A stretch of 64,000 nt of DNA, from positions 124,001 to 188,000 of the forward strand of contig JACRHS010000010.1 in NCBI GenBank assembly GCA_016217595.1, read 5' to 3'. The translations under genes and the position numbers were made by a program. Position 1 is the stretch's first letter. The number at the start of each line of letters is the position of its first letter. This document shows, piece after piece, positions 17,601 to 25,820 of this stretch. This stretch comes from Opitutia bacterium (lineage in GTDB: Bacteria > Verrucomicrobiota > Verrucomicrobiia > Opitutales > Opitutaceae). The notes beneath the pieces are model-generated. The model worked only from the letters and a program-made list of their open reading frames with translations. It made no database searches and had not been told where the DNA came from.

Positions 17601-18411
17601 AATCCCATGCCTGCATCGCGCGCCAAGAATCGATCTCATCGCCCCAGACCAGCACCCAATTGGGATTGGCTTCGGCTGCGCTGGCGTGCGCATCGAGCAC
17701 TTCTAGCGCTTGCGCCACATAGCGCCGGTCGCCGCTGAGACGGAAGCGGTCGGCGGCGCCGCGCAACCCGCGCAGGCCTTTGCCGGCGCGGCCAATTTTC
17801 TCCTCTGGCTTTCCGGCCACTTCCAGCGTCGGGCCGAGTAAGGCCATGGTTTTGTCGGTCACGCGGGTGCACAGGGTTTTCACCGCCTGGGCCGTGGTCG
17901 CCGCGTTGCTGCCCGCCAGCACCAGCACGTGGTTTCGCGGCAACAACGGGAGCGGTTGCGCCACCGTCTGGATCACAAAGCCGTTTGCTCCCGGAAAACG
18001 CGGATCGACGCTCGTGTAGAGATTCCAATACAGGCTCTCGACAACGGGATTGACCATCATGTTGCCGAGCGCGATCACCACCTGACCCGGCGCGGGCGCA
18101 GCCTCCAGCCGGTTCGCCAACCGATACTCCGCCTGGAGCGTCGCGCGCAGATGATCACGCAACTGTGTCGCCGCAGCCTGATAGTCCGCGCCCGCCGGCG
18201 CGACGATGACGCCGCCGCGCGTCAAATCAGTAGTGCGCTCATATGAGCGCAGTCTCTCGATAGCTGGCAGCTCGACGCCGTGCAACGGCACCATGGCCAG
18301 TCCGCAGCCGCCGATCAGGCCCAGCAGGCGCAGACTAAAACAAGACGCGAGTATCGCGCGCAGTGCGGACAGATGAAGAAACTTTCCGGGAAGTCGAAAG
18401 AGTGAGCACAT
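14611..18411 (-). CDS. Heparinase II/III-like polysaccharide lyase with C-terminal FG-GAP propeller
   Basis: 1266 residues, secreted (hydrophobic segment LLGLIGGCGLAMVPLHG near residues 30-46). Residues of about 190-500 look like an alpha/alpha toroid (DNFNYGEFSLQF, NHTSIPLLGIHA). At about 550-600, VDGFGQGNHGHMDTASLV followed by YRFLYDAEY matches the heparinase II/III beta-sandwich core with its conserved GHxD. The last 350 residues carry FG-GAP or VCBS-like calcium loops: DIDGDGRSEA, DANGDGVPEV and DLNGDGVDEM. The predicted role is eliminative cleavage of an acidic polysaccharide (glycosaminoglycan or alginate type) with a propeller for binding. The length is about twice that of a typical heparinase. 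The substrate is unknown. The esterase follows at once downstream. Confidence 0.75.
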   Translation of the reverse strand: MCSLFRLPGKFLHLSALRAILASCFSLRLLGLIGGCGLAMVPLHGVELPAIERLRSYERTTDLTRGGVIVAPAGADYQAAATQLRDHLRATLQAEYRLANRLEAAPAPGQVVIALGNMMVNPVVESLYWNLYTSVDPRFPGANGFVIQTVAQPLPLLPRNHVLVLAGSNAATTAQAVKTLCTRVTDKTMALLGPTLEVAGKPEEKIGRAGKGLRGLRGAADRFRLSGDRRYVAQALEVLDAHASAAEANPNWVLVWGDEIDSWRAMQAWDFLQEFADLAPEQALRYERLMLRLIDKLVPRAEIFGNIKQESVLGWNHTSIPLLGIHAIARYYTQHYQLPLAPYLEQPRWYFEGQKVNSRVSCDNFNYGEFSLQFILAYYSMQDDWAYFNNGNARKFIDLLLAQLDNNGLAGGTGDAHDIETPGARFGWDIIDAKLPLPELLWFKERWQAKQGGNQDQLRHDQRGKESEENLGSRYRPELRAQRPDWLAGCVSIPVDPALYRHLEAKGPFRMVDLAGLPKMAPTCPLEKAFDKLQFRSFAPAGGEYWLVDGFGQGNHGHMDTASLVCCTLDGYRFLYDAEYLDARSSEHSMLTILKDGEASAPPPPLASLEARCNFGNGAYARVAVHGYNGATWNRRLLWLPNKYMLALDSVTAEQAGSFRIDCAWKVVNRGMEEFDGRNLVCRAPNPKIDKLSGFPAKTFFLRSVDAGEWAPRLSESGFATHLITQRKTVALAAGQTVSFSTVMGSGAPGEKTAPAYTLRRITETAVLMEGVGSPVLVAAGAGLAGLSTDADVVAACTQELFAADVTSIQLGGKKLLSASSRISLRLADGRLEISAEQAGRLELACTHGVESIAYGAGKSQPEIKAEWQLAGVADFIAALKPMPAAVTDTREIAEWRADWSLRGDQKGNPDQDIAMGDIDGDGRSEALIASGKALVCLDAAGRERWRYTHAEPVLSCCLPARPNGEYVALAGTKDSLVLAFDAAGKCVRQVKIERHQSGTFGFRDNHWVTPLKSADANGDGVPEVIVGLRSWQTAVLTEHLEPYWYNAQIWHGVASVYVVANRAGSPRLYFGDKYGGAYAFTVPKDNRDELMRASFNGIGDVTIAVTDLNGDGVDEMIAASQQGRVTAYDLTQKVHDDLYPTDDPEARPLWRYNSYGYGFTDIVLAEVAGKSVAALGSEAGYVYFLHVKTGQPASVVAMPEGIVKLLVLADGRLVAGGNRGGVYLFDGAGRMLKTGRLPARIVRLAAAGGQVLAIDEQGNVSQFTP

Positions 18412-18512
18412 GGAGAATAAGGGGCGTGTAAGAGATAACTACCTAGTTCCCTGCGCCAATCACCATCTCAGTGTCTCATTCCACCGGAGCTACCACCTGA
18501 AACACGGCAGCA

Positions 18513-21119
18513 TCAGCGCAACAACACGATCGCGTTGTAGGCCATGTGACACAGCACGCAGGCGGCCAGACAGCCGGTGCGCTTGAAGAGAAACGCATTC
18601 AAGAGTCCGAGCCCCGCCACCGGCACCCACGCCAGCGGCGGATGGTAGATCGCGAAATACGCCGAGCTGAGCGCCATCGCCGACCACCCGCCCCACTCCC
18701 GATCGAGCGCGCGGTAGAGCAAGCCGCGGAAGAAATACTCCTCGGCCAGTGGCGCAAAACCGACCGCGAGCAAGAACAGCCATCCCCACTGATTTTGATA
18801 TGTCGCAGCGAGCCTGGCCTGCTCCGCCACAAACCCACTGGTCCAGGGCAGCCACGCCATCAACTCCATGTAGCCGCGTCCGGCGAGCCCGAGCAACGCG
18901 CCCGCCGCCACCCCGATGGCGAGACTTGTCGCCCAGTGCGGCGTGAGCTTTCCCTGCGGCCAAAGCCAGATTGCCTTCGCCGTCACGCCCCGCCCGGCGA
19001 GAAAAGTCTGCATCGAAATCAACGCGAGGAGCCCCACCACCCCGTACGCGATGGCCCGGGTCAGCCAGAAATATTCCACCCCGCCAATGCCACGCGCGAT
19101 ACCGGCAAAGAGGCCGATGCACTCCACCATCACCAGAATGCCGACCGACGCATGCATCAGGCTCGGCGCCGGCGGGAGTTTCTCGGACCACGCATCGAAC
19201 AAGTACGGCAGACGCGCGCGCAGGTTTTGCCACATGGTCGCCGCCATCAGATAGGAGAACACCACGCCGATGATGGCGATGTGCCACGATTGCGTGATCA
19301 CGCCCGTGCCGAAGGCGAACGTGCCGAGCATGGCGATCCACTGGCGGCCGTGTTTAGGCGGCTCCGGTTCGCCCGAGGAGGACGGCGCGGTCACGAGCGT
19401 GACCGACTTGAGCGCGAGGCTGTGACTGAAGAAATACCATCCCACCGCAACAAGCGCGATGCGCCACGCGTCGGCGGGATACATCGCCACCGCCACCACG
19501 AGCAGGAGGCCGACAATGATGTTGGCCACGATCCACCAGAGACGCGCCTTGGCCTTGAGCAGATCCTCAAGTCCGCGCGGCCAGGTGAGCGCGAGCCAGA
19601 GCGCGCTGCCCTCAGAATTCAGCGAACGCGGCCCCAGCACCAGCAGCATGTACGAGCCGCACAACAGCGCCAAGCCACAGAACGCGTTCCAATGACCAGC
19701 GACCATATTGTAGAGTCCGCGCAAATTGAACGCCTGAACCGCCCCGATGGTGACGGGGATCAGAATGGCCTGGATGACCGCGCCCTTGTCGCGGATCAGC
19801 CAGAGCAGTTCTTTGCGGTAAAGTGGATTTCGTCCGAGTGAGGCGGGCAGCTTTTTGGTCACGATTGACCCCGTCGGAGAATTGCCCTGCGGCGCTTGGA
19901 GTCCAGCACGCGTGGCATTGCGCGCGAGCCACAACGCCCCAGTGATGAGCCCCGCGGCCAACAGCCAGTTGCAGACAATCGCCAGGAACAGCAAAGGCGT
20001 CTCGGTCCACCCGACCGTCAACGCGCGCACCGGCCACGCCGGCATCCAGTCGCGCAGCGGCAGCAAAAACCGGGCGATGTGGGGCCAGAGGCTCTTCATC
20101 TGCAGACTGAAGAATGGCACCACCATCGCGACGTAGCCCAACCACGACATGAAGCCCAGCACCGCGCCACGCGAGCGCGTGCTCAGGCGGAGCAGCGCGG
20201 AGATTTCCAACGCCTTGTTGATGCAAGAGGCGGCCACCGCCAACGGCACTCCGATCAACGCGGCGCCCAACACCCCCAGCCAGAATCCGTACAGACTACT
20301 GAACACGACGCACCAGAAGATCGGCGCGGCGAGATACACGGGGTTGCTCACCATCGGCGCCAACAACTCCGCATAGAACGCCGCCGCCGGTCGCACGGGA
20401 TGACTCAGCAGCCATTCCCACATCGGATGCCGGCGACGTTGCACGTCGAGCTCCAGCCCTTCGCCCTGCAACACCAGCATGCCAAACCACCAGACGAGCA
20501 TGCCTCCTACCAACGGAATCAGCACCGTCGGTGCCCGGCCGGCTCCGGCCAGCATCGCGCGAAGGGTGGTCTTTCGGGAGGCGAAACCAGCCCGACCGTG
20601 CGCACGCAACTGGTCGGCAACCAGACGCCGTTGTTCCTCTTCCGTACCGCCCAACTCGCGCCGCCGCCATTGTGCGGCTTGCCGCACAAACCACTCGCGC
20701 TCCTGATCGCGCTCCTTCTCCGCGCGGCGCAAATTCGTTTGCAACGCAGGACTGGGCGCTGCGCTACTGTTGCTTTGCCGCTGCAAAGCCGCTGTGGCCG
20801 ATTGCTTGGCCTCGTATCGGTCGAGCAAACTGGCCTCGTAATTGCCGAGGATGAGCAGCCCGGAGCGCTCCAGCTCGACGCGGTTCGCCACGTCCGCCAC
20901 ATGCACGACCATCCACCCCAGCATGACATGAACGATGCAGGCCCCCAGAACCGCCAGCAGTGACATCCACCCGCCGGCCGAATCGCTGCTGTTACCCTTC
21001 TTGCGCCGCATCAGCTCGCGTTGCCGCTTCGCGCGGCCGGCGGCACGGCGGCGCGCCATCTGCCAGAGCAGCCGGAAGACTTTCCAATCCGAGGTGGGCG
21101 GAGGCAGTGCGGCGGACAT
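18513..21119 (-). CDS. ABC transporter permease fused to CPBP intramembrane protease
   Basis: 868 residues. The N-terminal half (about 45-600) has a soluble periplasmic-type loop between membrane segments, as in NatB/ABC-2 permeases; a second ABC-2-like set of segments begins near GRNPLYRKELLWLIRDKGA. The C-terminal 200 residues are a CPBP (CAAX protease) domain with all three motifs: LAEEYFFRG, SAYFAIYHPP and LCHMAYN. The membrane glutamates and histidines needed for metalloprotease action are intact. The ATG overlaps the ATPase stop (TGATG), so the two genes form a two-gene exporter. The fused family is known from other bacteria; the cargo (ions, a peptide or a lipid) is not known. Confidence 0.85.
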   Translation of the reverse strand: MSAALPPPTSDWKVFRLLWQMARRRAAGRAKRQRELMRRKKGNSSDSAGGWMSLLAVLGACIVHVMLGWMVVHVADVANRVELERSGLLILGNYEASLLDRYEAKQSATAALQRQSNSSAAPSPALQTNLRRAEKERDQEREWFVRQAAQWRRRELGGTEEEQRRLVADQLRAHGRAGFASRKTTLRAMLAGAGRAPTVLIPLVGGMLVWWFGMLVLQGEGLELDVQRRRHPMWEWLLSHPVRPAAAFYAELLAPMVSNPVYLAAPIFWCVVFSSLYGFWLGVLGAALIGVPLAVAASCINKALEISALLRLSTRSRGAVLGFMSWLGYVAMVVPFFSLQMKSLWPHIARFLLPLRDWMPAWPVRALTVGWTETPLLFLAIVCNWLLAAGLITGALWLARNATRAGLQAPQGNSPTGSIVTKKLPASLGRNPLYRKELLWLIRDKGAVIQAILIPVTIGAVQAFNLRGLYNMVAGHWNAFCGLALLCGSYMLLVLGPRSLNSEGSALWLALTWPRGLEDLLKAKARLWWIVANIIVGLLLVVAVAMYPADAWRIALVAVGWYFFSHSLALKSVTLVTAPSSSGEPEPPKHGRQWIAMLGTFAFGTGVITQSWHIAIIGVVFSYLMAATMWQNLRARLPYLFDAWSEKLPPAPSLMHASVGILVMVECIGLFAGIARGIGGVEYFWLTRAIAYGVVGLLALISMQTFLAGRGVTAKAIWLWPQGKLTPHWATSLAIGVAAGALLGLAGRGYMELMAWLPWTSGFVAEQARLAATYQNQWGWLFLLAVGFAPLAEEYFFRGLLYRALDREWGGWSAMALSSAYFAIYHPPLAWVPVAGLGLLNAFLFKRTGCLAACVLCHMAYNAIVLLR

Positions 21120-21871
21120 CAGCGCTCCGAAGTGAGACTAACGAAGACTTCCTCCAGACTGCGCCCGGCCAACAACGCCTCCAGCGGACCGGAGGTGACC
21201 AGCTGACCGCGATGAATGATGGCGGCGTGACTGCACAGCCGCTCCACTTGATCCATGAGATGCGTGGAAAACACGATGGTGGTGCCTGCGCCGGCCTGCT
21301 CGCGCATGAGATCGAAAAAGAGCCGCGTGGCCTCGACATCGAGTCCGTTGGTGGGCTCGTCGAGGATTAGCAGCGGCGGTTGGTGCAAAAGCGCCAGCAA
21401 CAGCCCGAGCTTTTTCTTCATGCCGCGCGAGTAATCGTCGGCGTATTGCGCCATCGCCTCCGTCATGCCGAGACGCGCGATCAGCGGTTCGAGCCGTGTC
21501 AGCACCGCCGCCGCATCGAGCCCGTGCATGCCGACGCTCAGCTCCAGAATCTCGCGTCCGCTCAGATACGAATAAAACACCGGCTCGTCGGGCAGGAAGC
21601 CCACGAGGCGCTTCACGTTGACGCGGTCCTCGAAACAATCGCGTCCATCGATCCGCAGCGTGCCGGCGGTGACCTGGAGTATGCCCATCAACAGGCGAAA
21701 GAGCGTGGTCTTGCCCGCGCCATTCGGGCCGAGCAGCCCGCTGATCTGGCCCCGCGGCAATGACCAACTGACGTTTTGCAGGGCGACTTTTTCGCCGAAG
21801 GTTTTGCTGACGCCATCGATCACGACAAAGGGCGTCGCATCGCTTGCGGGGACGGAAAGTGATTCGGACAT
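21119..21871 (-). CDS. ABC transporter ATPase (CcmA/NatA type)
   Basis: 250 residues from the ATG at 21869-21871; the open frame runs to 22129, but the upstream part has no family match. Walker A is GPNGAGKTTL, the signature is DYSRGMKKKLGL (degenerate but typical of this group, SRGMKKK), Walker B is LLILDEPTNGLD, and the switch histidine is in FSTHLMDQ. It energises the permease/CPBP protein encoded immediately downstream. Both are on one transcript; 428 bases of non-coding sequence lie upstream and should hold the promoter. Confidence 0.93.
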   Translation of the reverse strand: MSESLSVPASDATPFVVIDGVSKTFGEKVALQNVSWSLPRGQISGLLGPNGAGKTTLFRLLMGILQVTAGTLRIDGRDCFEDRVNVKRLVGFLPDEPVFYSYLSGREILELSVGMHGLDAAAVLTRLEPLIARLGMTEAMAQYADDYSRGMKKKLGLLLALLHQPPLLILDEPTNGLDVEATRLFFDLMREQAGAGTTIVFSTHLMDQVERLCSHAAIIHRGQLVTSGPLEALLAGRSLEEVFVSLTSER

Positions 21872-22299
21872 AATGGGGCAACGTTGATGAAATCGCTTTT
21901 GCGCTGGCGGTGGGCGAACGGATAGGAACCCGGGCGCTTGTGGCAATAAATAATTGGAAACCAATGGCACTACAGCTCGGGCAATAAACCATCGCAGCAA
22001 GGTTTCGGTGGTTTTCGCGCGCAGAGACAACCGCAACGGCCGCTGCATTCCCTCCGCCGGCGTGCCTCCGGCGACGATTTCTGTCCGGTTTGGGCACGCA
22101 GCGGGAGTACTATCTTGGTGACTCAACATTATGAATAACGCCGCTCCCCATCACCCTGTCGCTGCCCGCAACGCATCGGCCTCGTGCCGCCGGCACGTTT
22201 GGTGCGACTCAAAGAACGACTGGCGACGAATCAGCTGGCGGCCAGAACGGGCAGACTGAACTCCCTTCCGACTTTTCAAGTTCGCCAACGAAAAGACCC
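21872..22299. other. Intergenic region between divergent ABC and secreted-protein genes
   Basis: 428 bases with no supported gene. It must hold the promoters for the minus-strand ABC pair and the plus-strand gene at 22300. A 42-codon frame beginning at 22132 was judged to be chance. No clear operator or repeat was seen. Confidence 0.5.
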
Positions 22300-22806
22300 A
22301 TGCGTTTTCCAGTCGTTATCATTGCGCTCGCGCTGACCAGCTCGGTTTGGGCGGCAGCCCCCGTAGAATCTTTTTTTCCCATTGGGGACGAAACCGTTCA
22401 CGAGATGAAACCGTTCATCGTCGCCGAGAAACGGCCCGGCCCCCAAGAGCAGCGCAATATCATTGGCGTGTGGCGTTTCTCGCTCCCGCTTTTGGTCTTC
22501 AGCGCCTCAGTCTATATAGATTTCCAACCCGACGGCCGACTCCGGATGGTGGCGCGCACCAGGAAACTGTTCACGACGGAGTGGCCCATGATATCGGAAG
22601 GCCGCTGGGAGAGGTCGGGGCAAAACGTTTATCTCACCTTCACGCGCTCCAATTGTCCCCACCTGGTGGGACGCAGGCGAGTGATGGGCATCGCGACGCT
22701 CGACAACCATACCCTCAAGCTGGACCGAAAAGGGAAGAGCCTCGCGCTGCACGCCATCGACCGTCTGCCCGACGAGTGTGAGGTGCAACTGGCGAAGCTG
22801 CCCTAA
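22300..22806 (+). CDS. Small secreted protein of unknown function
   Basis: 168 residues with a signal peptide (VVIIALALTSSVWAAAP). The mature part looks like a small beta-barrel: IIGVWRFSLPLLVF, YIDFQPDGRLRMVAR, ISEGRWERSGQNVYLTF and NHTLKLDRKGKSL give the pattern of strands seen in short lipocalin-like or YbbD-like stress proteins that start with a GxW motif. I cannot assign a family with confidence. It is flanked by a divergent ABC pair and a convergent HAD gene and seems to be transcribed alone. Confidence 0.65.
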   Translation: MRFPVVIIALALTSSVWAAAPVESFFPIGDETVHEMKPFIVAEKRPGPQEQRNIIGVWRFSLPLLVFSASVYIDFQPDGRLRMVARTRKLFTTEWPMISEGRWERSGQNVYLTFTRSNCPHLVGRRRVMGIATLDNHTLKLDRKGKSLALHAIDRLPDECEVQLAKLP

Positions 22807-22865
22807 AGACAGGGCCCGCCGTCGATCAAGTCCGCCGATCAATGCGGGGCTGCATCGGCGTACGA

Positions 22866-23510
22866 TTACAACAGTCCAAATTGCGCCAGTCCTGCGGTCA
22901 CCGCCTCTGGCGAATCGACCAGCACCGAGCGGATGCCCAGCGCTTGCGCGGCGGCGACGTTTTCCCGCGTGTCGTCGAAAAACGCCGCCTCCGCCGCCGT
23001 CACGCCGCATTGCCCCAGCACCTGCGCATAGCTTTCCGGCTCGGGTTTGCGCAGCCCCATCTCGCACGAAACGAAGATCCGCTCGAAATGCGCCAGCTCC
23101 GCCCGGTACAACTCCGGCCACACACGGCAATGCACGATATTCGTGTTGGTAAACCCGACCACGCGCGCCCGAGTCCGCAGCTTCGCCAGCATCTCGCCGA
23201 TGCCCGGCATGGGCGCGTCATAGATGGCATTCCACCCGCGCTCGAAGTCCGCGTAGCTGAAATCCGCCCCCAGCCAGACGCAAAACCTCCGGTGAAAATC
23301 CGCCGGCGACACCTGCCCGCGATCGAACTCATCCAGTGCATCGAACCCGCGCAACCGCTCGGCCACCCGCGCGGCCGGCACGCCGCTAGCCGCGCTCCAG
23401 ATGGCCAGCAAAGGCTGCCAATCGAGCCGAAACACCACGTTGCCCAGATCGAAAATCACGAGCTGAGGCGGGCGCTTCTCTTTTCCGGACACGGTGGACG
23501 GCGATGACAT
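22866..23510 (-). CDS. HAD-superfamily IA phosphatase (YihX-like)
   Basis: 214 residues from the ATG at 23508-23510. Motif I is IFDLGNVVFRLDW (DxGNV form, as in YihX). Motif II is FTNTN, with the lysine in MGLRKPEPESY, and motif IV is FFDDTRENV. These enzymes remove phosphate from sugar phosphates such as glucose-1-phosphate or from other small metabolites. The cap is the alpha-helical C1 type. The frame is open upstream to 23708 but without family resemblance. It is convergent with the small secreted protein gene and divergent from the membrane protein gene. Confidence 0.88.
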   Translation of the reverse strand: MSSPSTVSGKEKRPPQLVIFDLGNVVFRLDWQPLLAIWSAASGVPAARVAERLRGFDALDEFDRGQVSPADFHRRFCVWLGADFSYADFERGWNAIYDAPMPGIGEMLAKLRTRARVVGFTNTNIVHCRVWPELYRAELAHFERIFVSCEMGLRKPEPESYAQVLGQCGVTAAEAAFFDDTRENVAAAQALGIRSVLVDSPEAVTAGLAQFGLL

Positions 23511-23688
23511 GGCGATAGGTTGAATCGAAAATCCCGCGCCAACAAGTGGTCCGCGGGGATCGCAGGCGTGACGACAATCCCCCACCCTGACAAGGCGTTT
23601 AACCAGCCTCGGTTCCGACTCAATGCGTGGCATTCGCCGCTCGCCACCCGCGCATTTCCTGTCCACCGTCGCGCAACCTTTTCCCCTC

Positions 23689-24210
23689 ATGGCTGAATCC
23701 CCCTTCACCCAAACCGCGGCACCGTCCGCACTCGACTACGCCACCATCGCCAAGAGCAATCCGCAAATCATCAGCGGCGCACAATGGTTCTGGTGGATCG
23801 TCGGCCTGTCGTGCGTCAACACGCTCGTCCAGCACAGCGGCGGCAGCGTCAACTTTGTCATCGGCCTCGGCTTCACCCAGGTGGCCGACGCGATTTTCCG
23901 CGAAGCCAAACCCATCGCCTTCGCCATCGACGCGCTCGCGCTCGGTTTCTTTTTCGCGATGGGCTGGTACGCCACGAAAGGCCGGCAATGGGCCTTCATC
24001 ACCGGACTGGTCTTCTACTCACTCGACGCGCTCATCTACGTGGCGGTGCAGGACTGGATGTCGGCCGCCTTTCACGGCTTGGCGCTGTACTTTATCATCC
24101 GCGCCACCAAATTGCTTCGCGCCGCCATTCAGGAAGCGCGCACTGCGGCCGCAGCCCCCGCCACTCCCGTCCCGCCGCCAGTCCCCGAGCCGCCAGTGCT
24201 CAACAACTGA
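23689..24210 (+). CDS. Small four-helix membrane protein, unknown function
   Basis: 173 residues from the ATG at 23689; an upstream start at 23623 would add an unlikely cationic leader. Four hydrophobic segments are visible: QWFWWIVGLSCVNTLVQ, a long one from KPIAFAIDALALGFFFAM, WAFITGLVFYSLDALIYVAV and FHGLALYFIIRATKLL. The C-terminus is a proline-rich cytoplasmic tail (PATPVPPPVPEPPV). Similar proteins in other bacteria are annotated only as hypothetical. No neighbour suggests a role; it ends 19 bases before the convergent cupin gene. Confidence 0.7.
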   Translation: MAESPFTQTAAPSALDYATIAKSNPQIISGAQWFWWIVGLSCVNTLVQHSGGSVNFVIGLGFTQVADAIFREAKPIAFAIDALALGFFFAMGWYATKGRQWAFITGLVFYSLDALIYVAVQDWMSAAFHGLALYFIIRATKLLRAAIQEARTAAAAPATPVPPPVPEPPVLNN

Positions 24211-24228
24211 GCGCCGCCACACCGAAGA

Positions 24229-24693
24229 TCACGCCAGCGTCAGCCGGGTGATGACGTCGCGATAAGCGGGGTATTGCGCGAGCAGAGCGGCGCGCTCGGC
24301 GATCTCGAATTGCGTGAATTGAAACGCCGGCGCGCATACCACCGAGCCAAACGCGTACGGCACCCCGGGCTCAATCTCCGCCGCCTGCCAGCAATGCTGC
24401 GGCACCGCTAGCGCCGGCTCCTCCCCAGCACTGAGATCGGCCCCCAGCTTGCGCGTGCTCAGCCGGCCATCGGGCTCGATGATGTGCAGCGTGATCCGGC
24501 CTTGGTGGATGTACCACAACTCCTCGTTGTTGTTCACCCGATGAAAGGCCGAAAACGCGCCGGGCAACATCAGCCAATGCCCCGACGTGCGAAACTCATC
24601 CCGGTGGGTCTCCACGAATTTCAACCCCTCGGGATGGTCGTACCACGCGTAACTTCTCAGAAGCTTTTCGAGCATGTAGCGGAAGTCGGACAC
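24229..24693 (-). CDS. Cupin_5 (DUF985) family protein
   Basis: 154 residues, starting with a GTG at 24691-24693; an ATG at codon 7 (24673-24675) is an alternative. HPEGLKFVETHRDEF is the usual N-terminal signature of the DUF985 cupin group (HPEGG.F.E). The barrel continues with FHRVNNNEELWYIHQG and VPQHCWQAAEIEPG, and ends with the APAFQFTQFEIAER motif (usually PGFdf.dFe). The biochemical role of the family is not established. It sits 30 bases downstream of the TIM-barrel gene on the same strand and may share its transcript. Confidence 0.85.
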   Translation of the reverse strand: MSDFRYMLEKLLRSYAWYDHPEGLKFVETHRDEFRTSGHWLMLPGAFSAFHRVNNNEELWYIHQGRITLHIIEPDGRLSTRKLGADLSAGEEPALAVPQHCWQAAEIEPGVPYAFGSVVCAPAFQFTQFEIAERAALLAQYPAYRDVITRLTLA

Positions 24694-24723
24694 ACGCCCG
24701 TGCGGTCAGCGGCGCGGTTGGGT

Positions 24724-25608
24724 TCAAAATGTCTGTTTCGACAGGAAATCGAAGCTGGCCTGGGTGTAATCCCACGGCGTGCCCGTGCCATTATCCTGTT
24801 CGTAAACGTACCACTCGATGCCCGAGGCGCGACCGGCGGCGAAGAGCTCCGGCCACGGCACTTTGCCCTGGCCGAGCGGCACGAGCTTGTGCTTCTTGTC
24901 GGGGCTCGGCAGCACATCCTTGGCGTGCACGACCGGACAACGCCCCGGGAGCTGTTTCACGAGTTGCACGACGTCCACGCCAGCGGCGAGCGCCCAGGCG
25001 ATGTCGATCTCGGCGGCCAGATGGGCGGGCTTGGTCTCGGCCATGAGAATGTCGAACTTGGTGCGTGTATCGTCGGGAAACTTCTCGAATTCCATCTGGT
25101 GATTGTGGAACGACAGCCGCATGCCGGCCGCGCGCAACTTTGCGCCGAGTTCGTCGAGCCGCCGGCAACCCTGCTTCCACCCGGCGAGATCTTTGGTGCA
25201 ATCCTTCATCATGCTGCCCGGTGCCACATCGAGCGCGCCGACGGTTTTCCAGAATGCCACCTCCTCGTCGAATTTCTTCTCGAACGCCTCGATGCTCACA
25301 TGCGCCGCGATGGCCTTCAGCCCGGCGGCGTCGAGCGCCGCGCGAATTTTGTCGGCGGGCAACGTGGGCATGCCGCTCCATTGCACGTAGCGCCAGCCCA
25401 TGTCGGCGACGCGCTTGAGCGTGCCGGGCAAATCCTGCTTGGCGGGTTCGCGCATGGTATAAAGCTGCAGGGCAATGCCGGGCTTTTTCGCTGCGACAGA
25501 TCCGCTGGCGGCTGAAGCCGCGGCAAAACCGGTCTTGGCCGCCAGGGCGAGCAGACCGAAAGCGCCGAGCGCCTGTCGGCGGGTGAGGAGGTTCTGGGTG
25601 TTTTTCAT
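24724..25608 (-). CDS. Exported sugar phosphate isomerase/epimerase-like TIM-barrel protein
   Basis: 294 residues. The N-terminus has a twin-arginine-like leader (LTRRQALGAFGLLALAA). The mature part is an AP-endonuclease-2-type TIM barrel: GIALQLYTMR starts strand one, LSFHNHQMEFEK carries a conserved HNH-type metal histidine, AAEIDIAWALAAG an acidic ligand, and PVVHAKDVL the histidine/lysine near strand six. Xylose-isomerase-like proteins of this type occur in large numbers in Opitutaceae and act on inositols or keto-sugars, though most are untested. The gene may lead a two-gene unit with the cupin downstream. There is a 212-base divergent gap before rfbB. Confidence 0.85.
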   Translation of the reverse strand: MKNTQNLLTRRQALGAFGLLALAAKTGFAAASAASGSVAAKKPGIALQLYTMREPAKQDLPGTLKRVADMGWRYVQWSGMPTLPADKIRAALDAAGLKAIAAHVSIEAFEKKFDEEVAFWKTVGALDVAPGSMMKDCTKDLAGWKQGCRRLDELGAKLRAAGMRLSFHNHQMEFEKFPDDTRTKFDILMAETKPAHLAAEIDIAWALAAGVDVVQLVKQLPGRCPVVHAKDVLPSPDKKHKLVPLGQGKVPWPELFAAGRASGIEWYVYEQDNGTGTPWDYTQASFDFLSKQTF

Positions 25609-25820
25609 GGGGAAATCGATAAGGAGAGACGGTTCACAGAGCGAAAAGGATGCTGTTATTTCCGCTCCGGGGAGGGCAACTCGGATCGGGCCCGTTTTCC
25701 TGAGAATAGTTGCACAACCGCGGAGCCTGAAAATTTGGCTCGCATCTCGCGCGCAGATGGGAACGCATCGGTTGAGTTAAGCACTAATCTTCGCGTCCCT
25801 GCGCGATTTCCACTTTCACC

